This document shows, piece after piece, positions 19,851 to 31,105 of a DNA stretch of 64,000 nucleotides. A program made the position numbers and the translations under genes. Each line of letters starts with the position of its first letter. Within the stretch, counting starts at the first letter, position 1. This DNA is from Conchocele bisecta (taxonomy: Eukaryota; Mollusca; Bivalvia; Lucinida; Thyasiridae): NCBI GenBank assembly GCA_029237695.1, contig CM055265.1:68111903-68175902 (forward strand). Reading direction: 5' to 3'. The notes beneath the pieces are model-generated. The model searched no databases. It saw nothing but the letters and a program-made list of their open reading frames with translations, and was not told the DNA's origin.

Positions 19851-21270
19851 ACAATTATAGTCTTTTGAGTAGGTGTACATGAAATTTTACGGACCTATGC
19901 AAAGTGATGTTCACACCCAGCCTTCGGCGTTGGTGAAATAACTTTTCTCAGGGTCGGTGTACATGAGATTTACGGACCTTTGAAAAGTGATGTTCACACC
20001 CCGAAACTTTTCTCAGGGTCGGTGTACATGAGATTTACGGACCTTTGAAAAGTGATGTTCACACCCCGCCTTCGGCGTCGGTGAAATAACTTTTCTCAGG
20101 GTCGGTGTACATGAGATTTACGGACCTTTGAAAAGTGATGTTCACACCCAGCCTTCGGCGTCGGTGAAATAACTCAGGTCGGTGTACATGAGATTTACGG
20201 ACTTTTGAAAAGTGATGTTCACACCCAGCCTTCGGCGTCGGTAAAATAACTTTTCTCAGGGTCGGTGTACATGAGATTTACGACTTTTCTCAGGGTCGGT
20301 GTACATGAGATTTACGGACTTTTGAAAAGTGATGTTCACACCCCGCCTTCGGCGTCGGTGAAATAACTTTTCTCAGGTTCGGTGTACATGAGATTTACGG
20401 ACTTTTGATTCTCAGGGTCGGTGTACATGAGATTTACGGACCTTTTGAAAAGTGATGTTCACACCCCGCCTTCGGCGTCGGTGAAATAACTTTTCTCAGG
20501 GTCGGTGTACATGAGATTTACGGACTTTTGAAAAGTGATGTTCACACCCAGCCTTCGGCGTCGGTGAAATAACTTTTCTCAGGGTCGGTGTACATGAGAT
20601 TTACGGACCTTTGAAAAGTGATGTTCACACCCCGCCTTCGGCGTCGGTGAAATAACTTTTCTCAGGGTCGGTGTACATGAGATTTACGGACCTTTGAAAA
20701 GTAATGTTCACACCCAGCCTTCGGCGTCGGTGAAATAACTTTTCTCAGGGTCGGCGTACATGAGATTTACGGACTTTTGAAAAGTGATGTTCACACCCCG
20801 CCTTCGGCGTCGGTGTTAAATAACTTTTCTCAGGGTCGGTGTACATGAAGATTTTACGGACTTTTGAAAAGTGATGATTCACACCCACCCTTCGGCGTCG
20901 GAGGTGAAATAACTTTTCTCAGGGTCGTGTACATGAGATTTACGGACCCTTTGAAAAGTGATGTTCACCCCGCCTTCGGAGCTCGTGAAATAACTTTTCT
21001 CAAGGGTCGGTGTAACATGAGATTTACGGACTTTTGAAAAGTGATGTTCCACCCACCCAAACCTCCATTCGGCGTTTTCGTGAAATACTTTTCTCAGGGT
21101 CGGTTACATGAGTACGGACCTGAAAAGTGATGTTTACCCCCCCCTTCGGCGTCGGTGGAAATAACTATCTTTGAGTTTCGTGTTACCCATTGGATTCGAC
21201 TTTGAAAAGTGATTTTCACTTTTCTCACGTCCGTAAATCTCATGTACACCTCCTCAAAAGACAATAATTG
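19851..21270. mobile_element. TIR element whose interior is a tandem array (about 17 units of about 83 bp)
   Basis: The left end (ACAATTATAGTCTTTTGAG then AGGTGTACATG) is inverted at the right end (CATGTACACCTCCTCAAAAG then ACAATAATTGT). Between them, units of CTCAGGGTCGGTGTACATGA, GATTTACGGACC, AAAAGTGATGTTCACACC and CTTCGGCGTCGGTGAAATAA repeat. Units are very similar on the left and decay rightwards. Confidence 0.75.
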
Positions 21271-21274
21271 TATA

Positions 21275-21398
21275 ATGACAACAACAGCAAAACATACTAA
21301 ATGCATGCTGTTTATAAGGCGGCACATACAGAAAATATGACAACAACAGCAAAACATACTAAATGCATGCTGTTTATAAGGCGGCACATACAGAAAAT
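21275..21398. repeat. Perfect 62-bp tandem duplication
   Basis: Two near-identical units starting ATGACAACAACAGCAAAACA, directly against the array element's right end. Confidence 0.85.
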
Positions 21399-21484
21399 GT
21401 ACGTTTGACGCCCTGATGAACAGTTCACGCGAGCTCAGGGATCCGCCATTGTTGGAAACCTAATAACTAATTCCATTTCAGTAT

Positions 21485-21732
21485 CAGGGGGCCGCTTCAC
21501 TAAATTTCTTGCGACTAAAATGTTCGTAAGTGCAAACCTATGATAGTCTGTAAATTTCACATTAACAATGTTTTCTTGTAAACAATTATTGGATTTACAT
21601 TTATTGAGCATAGGCTGCATAAGCAGCCTATGCTCAATAAATGTAAATCCATCAATTGAACTTTCCAGACGATTCCAAATTTGCACTTACGAACATTTTA
21701 GTCGTACGAAGTTTAGTGAAACGGCCCCCTGG
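21485..21732. mobile_element. Family H palindromic MITE, copy 3
   Basis: CAGGGGGCCGCTTCACTAAA and TTTAGTGAAACGGCCCCCTG ends. The central palindrome is GCATAGGCTGCATAAGCAGC. Confidence 0.8.
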
Positions 21733-22199
21733 AGCCCCGGAGCCTGTGTTGTGTTTGTTGAAAGAACCAAAATGCAATTAACCAATCCCGAGTAAAATGC
21801 AGTATGTTTGAAACCTACAGTCACATTAAGTAATACAATGACCATTTATCACATATCTTCCCAGCTGATAGGCAGTGCCTATTTTCATATTCGCGTTTAC
21901 TCCCTGATGCAGGAGACGAAGTACCTCCCGGTATTTTGTTAATGGGCAGCAAAATAGAGCGTAATATACACAATGAGATTCTCGGTTGTTTCATTCGTCA
22001 AATAAGTATATTGCGCAGGTTATTTTCAACACATTGGTGTCAATGTGAAATTTAAAAACAGGTTGTTGAAAATATCCATCAGTATTTCCGCAAAAATGTA
22101 GTCCTCTAATATTTCTCATACGGACCGAAACTAAAACACAGGATGTAAACATCCTATGTAAAAATCAAAGTACTGAAAGTACTGAACACAGGATTCATT
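21733..22199. other. Unassigned stretch, partly duplicated at 23900-24370
   Basis: About 21898-22020 (GAAGTACCTCCCGG...ATACACAATGAGATTCTC) is the counterpart of the sequence around the family E copy at 23934 and lacks that element. No gene seen. Confidence 0.5.
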
Positions 22200-22643
22200 A
22201 CAGTAGATGGTGCCTGCTGTCCAGCACTTGGTACTGTCCAGCACATGGTGGCTGCCGTCCAGTACATGAAGCCCTCCAGCACATGGTGCCCGCCGTCCAA
22301 CATGTTGTGCCATCCATCACACGGTGCCGTCCATCAGAAGCAATTTGGATGTAAACATTCCGAAACGTTATGTTAATCTGTAGGATGGCCCGTCTATTGA
22401 GGTTAGACAGCATATGCTTTTCTTTGTAGGACAGGTTCCATGTAAACTTACTCCTCGTTGGATTGCGTTTGGCGTGTAGGCAACTTGAAAACGAGCACTA
22501 TGTACAGCGGGAACTGCATTGATCGCGTAATCATGCGCTGGATGGCCCAGTTAGTGCGGTTCCACGGTACACACTATTCGTTTTAATTGTTCCATAGAAA
22601 CCTACTCGTCGTATCATACCGATAGAACAGCATGTTGCATTTA

Positions 22644-23059
22644 CAAGGTGCATGATCATGTGGTACTAACAACAACAACAAGTACTGAAACTTCCAGAAT
22701 CCGTCTGATTCAAAGTACGTATTCTTTTATGGTGTCCTTATTACGTAACTGATTTTGATGAACTATGGCGCATCAAACGCATCTTGTTAAGCTGCATTTG
22801 GTGGTCTCTATATGTTCGCCCAAACTTGTGTCGTTTTTGCGAAGAATCGATTTCCGTGTCTACCGACACGGAAATCGATTCTTCGCAAAAACGACAAGTC
22901 TGTGCCGAACTCCCTGGACCACCAAATGCAGCTCATGGAGACGCGCTTGCTGCGCCATATTTCATCAAAATCCGTTGCATATTAAAGAAACTATCAAATA
23001 ATACTTACTTTGGAGTGGGCGACGTTGTTGTTATTGTAACCACGTGATCATGCACCTTG
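22644..23059. mobile_element. Family D MITE, copy 3, 5-bp TSD ATTTA
   Basis: ATTTA lies at 22639-22643 and 23060-23064. A perfect central hairpin is built on GGAAATCGATTCTTCGCAAA. The duplicate locus near 19165 lacks the element. Confidence 0.92.
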
Positions 23060-23326
23060 ATTTATAATTGTAGAAAACGTTCGAAAGGGCGATAACGTAC
23101 AGCGGGAAACTCACTAACCATGTCACAATAACCTGTTTGGTGAGGTTTCACTGTAGACACGTTTCGTTTTTAATGTTCCGTCGTCATAGTATACATGTAC
23201 CCACAAAATAGTGGGTTACATTTTATAAACCGTTAATTCAAAATATCGACACGTACTGTTGATTTCCGATACAGTGGCGAGGGCAAAGGTCACAAGAAAT
23301 TCCATATTGAACCATAATATGTAAGA

Positions 23327-23430
23327 TACAGTGGGGTCAGCGTGTAAGTGCACACACGAACGAACACGACAGGTTGGTTTCAACCTGTCGTGTTCGTTCG
23401 TGTGTGCACTTACACGCTGACCCCACTGTA
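23327..23430. mobile_element. Family I palindrome, copy 3
   Basis: TACAGTGGGGTCAGCGTGTA arms, an almost perfect 104-bp palindrome. Confidence 0.85.
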
Positions 23431-23753
23431 GGTGTGTTACAAATGCAAAACTGACATTAGCACGACGGTGTAGCATGTATGTGACCAGTGTTCACCCGAA
23501 ATATATTAAAACATCGTTCAGGCATTAACTTACATCCCAAGCTACCAGGGCATATATTTTCAAGCTTTAACTTGCTCTAGATAAGGCGTCGGTTCGACCA
23601 CCTAAAATGGCTGCAAACGGCTACATCTCTAGAAAGCTAAAATAGACACAGTCCGCTGACCCCGTGACGTAACGTGCCCTTGCCAATTTATCGGAAACCA
23701 ACAGTACATCGGGGAGAGAGCTATCATCATTATCAACAATTGGAAATGAAAGC

Positions 23754-23756
<3 letters not shown>

Positions 23757-23788
<32 letters not shown>

Positions 23789-23900
23789 TAAAATAAAAAT
23801 CAGAATCAGAATAAAAATACTGACGCCCTGCCGAGAATCGAAGCCGGGTCGACAGTGTGCCAGTTCGACGGTGTTACCTCCGCCACGGTCTGCTCTTTGA
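23757..23900 (-). repeat. Short tRNA-derived SINE-like sequence with ATT-repeat tail
   Basis: Reading the minus strand, GTGGCGGAGGTAACACCG resembles an A box and GCTTCGATTCT a B box at tRNA-like spacing. A tail of (ATT)n follows (the AAT run at about 23756-23790). Not an intact tRNA. Confidence 0.5.
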
Positions 23901-23933
23901 AGGAGATGAAGTACCTCCAGAGATTATGTTAAT

Positions 23934-24290
23934 ATAGGAATGAATGGCCTTTTTGTGGAATTTATCGGGGTATAAACTTGGAAAAGTCGTGGTAATACTG
24001 GACGAAGGCCGGAAAGCCTCGTCCAGCATTCCCGCGACTTTTCCAAGTTTATATCCCCGATAAATTAAACAAAAAGGCCATTCATTCCTTATAATTCCAG
24101 CATTTGAAATAAATTCATCAAGAAAATGTCTTTATTTTCCGTTTTCTTAAGAATTATTTTAACTGCGCCTCACGGTTACGGAAAGCAGTTCGGCGTGGGA
24201 GCTTACTGGGATATAAATTTTGGACAGAGACTTGCTACGAGCCAATCAAATGTTAGGGATTTGTGTAAATATTTGTGTGCTGGAATTATT
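23934..24290 (+). mobile_element. Family E element, copy 2, with empty site at about 21930
   Basis: Runs from TATAGGAATGAATGG to GCTGGAATTAT. The flanks GTTAA and TGGGCA are continuous (GTTAATGGGCA) in the duplicate near 21928-21942, so no target duplication was made. Confidence 0.85.
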
Positions 24291-25364
24291 GGGCAACAAA
24301 ATAATTCCACATAATATACACAATGAGATTCTCTGTTGTTTAATTATTATTATCAACATATTGTCTAAATTATATGTACAAGTAACTCTTTAAAACATTA
24401 TGGTATTACGTGATATATAGATACACTTGACTTCAATGATAATTACTTCATAAGAGTGATGTGATATATGAATATAACATAAGTGAATTTTGTCTTGATT
24501 CTGTATACTATATGGAGCATTGAGTTGCCATCTCCGCCATATTTGTATGTACAAGCCATCGTACAGTATCACCACTTCGTGCGTTTGACACATACAGCAA
24601 ATAATATGACAATAAACCAAATAGAATATGGTGCAATACATAATAGACATATTTGACAACGGCAAGCTGTAAATATTATGCCAGCAAACTATATGATATC
24701 TGAGCATCTCTACCATCGATCTGAAAATAAATTTTGATGTGTAAACTTTTCAATCTAATGCACAGCCAATTGTTAGTGTACACGTTACCCATAGGTAAAG
24801 CCATATCTACGTGCATAGTAGGTTAGTAGACACCAGGGGCAATACACTCAGGTAACTGCTTATATGTCACTGGTTTTGATAGCTAATAACAGAGTACAGT
24901 AGTGTGTATATATGGTATGTGTTGTGTGGTTGGCCAGGTAAAAGTGATACACTGTGCGACTTTCTGTGTATGAGGTTATTTATAATGGTGGTTCGTGTTG
25001 TTAAAAACACAGGCACAAACCTGTCCAGAAAACTGACATATTTTGCAGTTGGGTGTAATATAATTGATAGGAGTCCGTTCTCATCGCTTTTCTACATGTG
25101 ATTAGCTACATTATATCATGTGTTCTACTTCACATTTTGAGTTCTTTGTCAAATGGCAGAACAGGTGAAACTGGCTGATGGCTGGAACACACAAAGATGG
25201 CCGACTTGGCCACCCCATGTGCCTTATAGGATACAGTAACAAGGCAGTGTTCACATATATGTAAAACATGTACATATATTCCATCACATTTACGAAGCAA
25301 TTATATTTGAATCAAACGATTATCAGGTATATAGTTGGTCCTTAATGGACACCTGGTGATTGAC
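24291..25364. other. Unassigned stretch of about 1.1 kb
   Basis: AT-rich. Part of it (24510-24650) is an inverted relative of 560-760. Open frames at 24390-24716 (-) and 24904-25101 (+) show no domain. No gene supported. Confidence 0.35.
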
Positions 25365-25842
25365 TACTGTCTGTTCCACGTTTTTCTGCCGACGAACTTT
25401 TGGCTATTAAACACAATAAATCTAAAAAATATTTAAAAGTACTTTTTCATCAATAACAAAAAAGTCACCCTCCTTAAAAAAATTTGTTTGATGAAATTCC
25501 ATCAAATATTGATGTTATTGCGAAAAAACGATTTTCCATGGGGATTTAACATGGGGAGTCAATTTCCAAACTTTTTTTGGAAATTGACTCCGAAACCTGG
25601 CGAGATAGCTTGAAAATGTTGTAATTAAGAAAACAAAAGTTAGATTTTGAAAATCGGTCCGCAAATAAAAAAAATATTTAAAACAAAATCTATTTTTAGC
25701 ACCCATACGAAAATCGTTTTTTCGCAATAAGAGGGTGACTTTTTTCTTATTGATAAAAAACTACTTACTTTTAAATATGTTTTAGATTTAATGTGTTTAA
25801 CAGTGAAAAGTTCGTCGGCAGCAAAACGTGGAACAGACAGTA
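25365..25842. mobile_element. Family B-related TIR element, copy 2
   Basis: TACTGTCTGTTCCACG and CGTGGAACAGACAGTA ends, with GCCGACGAACTTTT inside. The interior shares GGGGATTTAACATGGGG with family B. Confidence 0.75.
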
Positions 25843-26839
25843 AACCATATCGAGGGTTCAGCGCAATACGGTCGTAACTCACTTTTTGTAAAATGTTCAG
25901 GAGAGCCAAACATATTTCTAAAACTTGAACTAACAATTACACTCAGTTATGTACCATATTCACTTATATTCTGTAATAACAGACATGCAAAATAAATAAC
26001 CTTATGAAATTTTTTTTTAATTAAATAAAAAAGTTATATTAGCAAATATTTGACTTACGACCGCATTGCGCTGAAAATAACAGCCAAAATGTTGAAATAG
26101 TTCAGCGCAATACGGTCGTAACTCGAAATCAATTTTTAAAAATGTGTTAAATGCAATGAATGAAAATATCCTTGACGTAATTTCTTTTCAGAGCATAACA
26201 TGTTATTATCATCAGGGTCATGACCTTGACCTTCAGTGGTCAGCTGTTTTAGCTCATTAAAGCGTGTGTACATATCTGAATTTAAAGTTTTTCACTAATA
26301 TCAGTACATACACAGATGCAACTAGTACTGCTTATGTATGCACTGCAGATAGACACTTTACATAATTACATTACCATTAGGGTCACGACCTTGACCTACA
26401 TGTACATCTTTAATTGTCATAAAGATATGGTAAAAAATAATTGATAATGGGCCGTTCTGTTATCTTGAAACAGTTTCTTGAAATCAAAAGTATTTTTTTA
26501 TTTCAACTTGAAACTACTGACAAAATATTTTAATTATATTGAGCCATTTTGGAGGTTAACAGACACCCATCATCGGTAATAATATGTACAGTTATTAAAG
26601 GTACTGTGTCTCAGATGATGTTTCAGATACTAAATATGTTGTTTTTCGTGTGATGTACTGCACATAACGTTTACCAATCACACCATATCATTTGATAATA
26701 TTTTGTTTATGAATCTGTTTTCTGTACATATCTGATACCCAGTGCCTTTAACCATAATCATAGCAATTTATAAAAAAATATTGCCTTATCATTTACTCCA
26801 AGCTTAAAAAATGCAGATTAGTTTTGGAAAAATATAATT

Positions 26840-27128
26840 TTTTATCCCGTCAACACAGTGTGTATGTGCCGTGAAACACGGTGCCGTGAAACATTTTTGA
26901 TATCCTGTCAATACGACCTAATCACTGCGTATGAATATGTGCGGTGGCATTTTAAAGCCATTAGTAGGTGTTGACGGGATAAATAGAATAGTAGGTTAGT
27001 GCCGTGAATGAGAAAAATATCTGGCGCGGCTCGGAAACGGGATGTGCTCGGCAGAGCCTCGCCCATCCCGTTTCCCAAGCCTTGCCAGATATTTTCCCCA
27101 TTCACGGCACTAACCTACTATTCTCTAT
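26840..27128 (+). mobile_element. Family C composite element, copy 4
   Basis: Both modules present; ends TTATCCCGTCAACACAGTG and CTACTATTCTCTAT. Confidence 0.82.
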
Positions 27129-27941
27129 AACTCAAGTTACATCAGAAATTATTTGGCTTTCTCGCTTTCAACTCCTAATAATTTTAAATGACCCATGGAT
27201 ATTCCACATAACCATGTTTAGTCTTGAATATTAACCATTTTTACATTATTGTGTATTGAAGATATATTTCCATGATTTCTGTCACTAGAAATTATAGATT
27301 AGTATAAAATGTCTAATAAAACCATGTAAATAGTAAATTATATGAAAACACGGTTTGAGAAAGACATAGTCAACTACACTAATTATGAAGCATAACAGAT
27401 TTTAGAAAGTAAGGGAGTATGTATATGGTAAAACCCATGCATGTGGTCCGCATCATGTGTAACATGTGCCATGTTTGAATTAACAATTGTTTTTCATGAC
27501 GTCATCAGTCACCAATTCTATGACACTGAATGAGCTGCTTTGTAAGACCGTGATATAGCCACTGGCAAATACTTAGTATTGTAATTTTAGACTTTCGCGT
27601 CAAACTACTCACATAATTCAGGGACTCTGTAACATTGCATTCTTATTTTTACAACACCATTTATGACCATATTCTTTGATATTATAAGAATTGCTGTCTT
27701 ATGTTTATTGTTCAACAGATATGACGAAAAAATGAACCTTTAAAAGAAAAATAGGCTGTGAAATCGTAAAATATTGATCTGAAACAAACTAGGCTGACAC
27801 ACACTAACATAATACTGCCTGAGATTAGAAACAAGTCACGGAATTGAATGTGACAATTTAAACAAAAATGTAATTAATACATTTTCATAAATACTGTACA
27901 TACAACTTCCGGACTAGGTATAATCCTTTCAGATTGCATTT

Positions 27942-28282
27942 TTTGGATATTGACTCCGAAACCTGACTAGATAGCTTGGAAATGATCTAACTAAGAAAAC
28001 AAAAGTTAGATTTTAAAAATCGCTCCAGTATTTCTGAAATTCTAAAAAATTTCCCCATGTTAAATCCCCATAGACATCTTCACGGCCGTGAAGATGTCTA
28101 TGGGGATTTAACATGTGGAAATTTTGTTTTCGCAATAAAATCAATATTTGACCAAATTTCACGAAATAAAAAGAAGGCTCATTCTTAAATTTTGCTTTAA
28201 TTTAATATTATCAAAAATGATATTGTTTTTGAGTTGTCTATATAGCCGACAAATTTGGGCAGCTTTCGTGAAACAGACTATA
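27942..28282. mobile_element. Family B element, left end lost, flanked by 25-bp direct repeats
   Basis: Starts abruptly inside B (GGATATTGACTCCGAAACCT) and ends with the normal AGCTTTCGTGAAACAGACTA. TAATCCTTTCAGATTGCATT lies on both sides (27917-27941 and 28283-28307, one mismatch). Confidence 0.75.
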
Positions 28283-29402
28283 GGCATAATCCTTTCAGAT
28301 TGCATTTAAGATTATAAAAAATAATGTTTAAATATATGTTCAGGACCATGAGGTCAACCTCATTTTCAACTACATGTATATGTAGTACCACTTATTTCTC
28401 CCTTTATTTGCAATTTATATTGAACAATTAAATAAAAATAAAAAAATACAAAAATAAAATTGCTGAACTTTGTCAGTGAAACATTTTTGAATTATATAAG
28501 TATTTTTAAAATGCTACAGTTATATGCAGCATGATAATTTTTAGCATTAAATATTGAAATTAATTTATATTATGTGCTCATGGCGTCATGTTTATTAATG
28601 TAAAATAAAATGGACAATGCCAAGAAAAGATAAATGAATTTTTTTTTTTACTGTATTGCGCTGAACTTATTTTGTCAGTTAAACATTATTTTCAATCTCA
28701 TATTTTTTAATTAAAAAATGTCAATTTTAAATGTAATATTATTTTCTGACAAACTACAGCTTGGATCTTTATTTATATATCAAAATATCATTGTGAAGCT
28801 ACAACAATATTGTATAAAATGCAGCACACAACTGTTGTACAAATAACTGGAGTTACGACTGTATTGCGCTGAAATTGTTTTTGCATTCCGAGATTATATT
28901 TTTTTCTTCAGACTTGCAATTGTTTTTAAATATTTTTTTATGTACAATGTAATATAATTTTTACAAAATACAAGTCCACAATTAGTTATAGTTCAAATTT
29001 GCACTATATAACCACCACAATTCTGTATAAAATGCAGTACAAATACGTTGCACATGTAATTTGAGTTACGACTGTGTTGCGCTGAGATTATTGGCGATTG
29101 TGAGTTAAGACCTTATGCCACATGACTATTTATAGCCTTAATATTGGAATTCAATACTAATCTTTTTGCATCTGCTGTATTACTAGAAAATACATTAGAA
29201 AATGCAAAAAAGTCCATTTGGAAAAAAGGGAATTACGACCGTATTGCACTGAGCCCTCGATATAGTCTCGTGGAGGTCTCTATTATGAATTGATTGATTT
29301 CTTTCTATTTAATAATTACTTCTAATTCATCAAACATATGCGACAAAATGTGACAACAAAAATGTATCCACTGTAAATGTGGGCTTACTGTGTGCGCGAT
29401 CA

Positions 29403-29706
29403 GTAGCCCATTTCACCAACATTGCAAAGTATACTTTTCTACCAAAGTATACTTTGAGGGAGTAATCATTTATTTTTCCTGAAATGCATTATTTCATATA
29501 GAACTAACAACTGCATATATTTGATGATTACAAGTCTGCAGACTTATTATACTGAATTTATTACATTATCACAGCCAAAATGGCTGTGATAATGTAATGA
29601 ATTCAGTATAATAAAATTAATAAATTTATCCTAAAATTGAAAGTTGCTCCCTCAAAGTATACTTTGCTAGAAAAGTATACTTTGCAATGTTGGTGAAATC
29701 GGCTAC
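29403..29706. mobile_element. Family A MITE, copy 4
   Basis: GTAGCCCATTTCACC to GGTGAAATCGGCTAC, with the full central palindrome and GTATACTTT boxes. Confidence 0.87.
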
Positions 29707-29787
29707 AGGTCCTGATTGATCAAGTGTTGATAGGTATACCCTCGGTCTGGTACCACAGCCACTTTGTGGTATGAACAAGAAAAGCCT

Positions 29788-30216
29788 CGTTGAATTGGAA
29801 ATGATTCTGAAGTACTGTCAAACCATGTTTTTATTGAGAAATAAGGCAATATATAAAAGCAACAGCAGATGACAATTTTTGTGTGTAGCGGTATAGGGGT
29901 TTTAATCTGTCGAGAAACGAATAACAAGTTGCTAAGTGAAATAAATCTCAACAAAAGTTTACTCCGATGTTAACCCTTAGACCGCTATCTTAATGTTTTT
30001 GTCGTCTGCTGTTTAATTTCTATATTCCATTTTTATCATCAAAAACATGCTTTGACAGCACCTTAGAATAATTTACAACATGCTTTGACAGCATTTCAGA
30101 ATCATTTCCATTGGAAATGATTCTGAAGTGCTGTCAAACCATGTTTTATTGAGAAGTAAGGCAATATATAAAAGCAACAGCAGACGAAAATTGTTGTGAG
30201 TAGCGGTCTAAGGGTT
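29788..30216. mobile_element. Family K: one half copy and one full copy
   Basis: A right half lies at about 29788-29900. A full copy (29970-30216) is bounded by TTAACCCTTAGACCGCTA and TAGCGGTCTAAGGGTTA, with a CATTTCCATTGGAAATG centre. Confidence 0.7.
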
Positions 30217-30274
30217 ACATATCTAGAAAGTAGGACACTCGTAATCTTTTCTGCCAACGCAAGTGGATATTTAC

Positions 30275-30348
30275 CTTGGGCCCGGCTCGCTAATTCAGTA
30301 CGAATGCCGGGACCCTTACTGAATTAGAGAGCCGGGGCCCAAGGTACA
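30275..30348. repeat. Short GC-rich palindrome
   Basis: ACCTTGGGCCCGGCTCGCTA pairs with its near-complement ending GGGGCCCAAGGT. Confidence 0.65.
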
Positions 30349-30528
30349 CTAGTACCACTTCCGTTGTTTGAAAAGATGGCGAGTGTCCTACCTTGTAGAC
30401 ATTTAATATTGGAGTAAAATTGTAACCCGCGTGAACGCCGGAAACACGTCAAATATCTCTGCGGGCGTGATATGCTGGCCAAACTAAGTTTCAGTACATA
30501 ATGCTGTGATCAGGACATTGTGGTAATA

Positions 30529-30783
30529 GGTGGCCGGATTAGCGCATTAGGTAGAGCGTCGGTATGCGGATCGGGAGACCCATGGTTCGATTCCCACCAC
30601 GACCCGCTCCGAATGGCCGATTCGGCGTGTCCTTGGGCAAGACAACTTCGTGCTAGCCTAGTCCTATCGGATGGGGACTGAAATAGTCGGTCCCGACATG
30701 CAAGGTCATCGAACATTGTGGTAATATCTTCTGAATTTCTTGTCATCGAGCCAGTGCCGTCGTTAAATCAAAGCATTTCATTT
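30529..30783 (+). mobile_element. tRNA-derived SINE with 14-bp TSD
   Basis: The head has an A box (TAGCGCATTAGG, 30540-30551) and a B box (GGTTCGATTCC, 30584-30594) inside a tRNA-like segment. The body then contains GTGTCCTTGGGCAAGACA, a conserved central domain I associate with bivalve SINEs. ACATTGTGGTAATA lies at 30515-30528 and 30784-30797. A third copy of that target sequence lies inside the element at 30713-30726. Confidence 0.82.
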
Positions 30784-30797
30784 ACATTGTGGTAATA

Positions 30798-31105
30798 TCT
30801 TCTGAATGGGCCCTCTATAATCATGATAATATATGGACCAATGTGCTTGCTAATTGTTTGCAGCAACCAGAGTTCAGTTTCAATATGGAATTCACCAGGG
30901 TGCTGCCATGGGACCTCCGGACCGGCTCCCTGACTTATCTGTTTACATTGGGCAAACACCGAATAAGCCCCTGTTTGATACCGGGGTAAACCATATGTAT
31001 GCCAACGACACATTTCTCAGTTCAGGTGACATATTGATGGCCAGAACTCCGCAGCTGGTAAATATTCACAGCTCTCGTTAAATAGTGGACCACACATACT
31101 TGGTG
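30798..31105. other. Unassigned stretch
   Basis: Overlapping open frames of 66-81 codons on both strands show no recognised domain. No splice-consistent gene was found. Confidence 0.3.

Larger units (their letters stand above)
22200..23750. repeat. Segmental duplicate of 18690-19500
   Basis: Repeats the minisatellite (22200-22335), the GATGGCCCGT units, GTTTGGCGTGTAGGCAAC, CCTACTCGTCGTA-CATACC and finally GGGGAGAGAGCTATC near 23715. It differs by carrying a family D element (22644) and a separate family I copy (23327), and by lacking the family I copy of the first segment. Confidence 0.75.
25847..29263. mobile_element. 3.4-kb non-coding TIR element with repeated subterminal motif
   Basis: ATATCGAGGGTTCAGCGCAA at the left mirrors TTGCACTGAGCCCTCGATAT at the right. 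The motif CAGCGCAATACGGTCGTAA recurs near 25858, 26061 (inverted), 26101, 28657, 28857, 29067 and 29232 (the last four inverted). The interior is AT-rich and has no transposase. It contains nested family C (26840-27128) and a truncated family B (27942-28282). Confidence 0.65.

Noticed and set aside
19851..21270. Regularly spaced repeat array resembling a CRISPR locus
   Set aside because: There are no unique spacers, the units are directly contiguous, the array lies inside a TIR element, and the DNA is animal.
23757..23900. tRNA gene
   Set aside because: Only A- and B-box-like segments are present; the acceptor stem does not pair and an ATT-repeat tail follows, as in a SINE.
25121..25250. Short ATG frame MAEQ... 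followed by a GTGAAA donor-like site
   Set aside because: Only a handful of codons, with no partner exon and no recognisable product.
30540..30600. Functional tRNA gene
   Set aside because: Good pol III boxes, but the sequence continues into a SINE body and is bracketed by target duplications.
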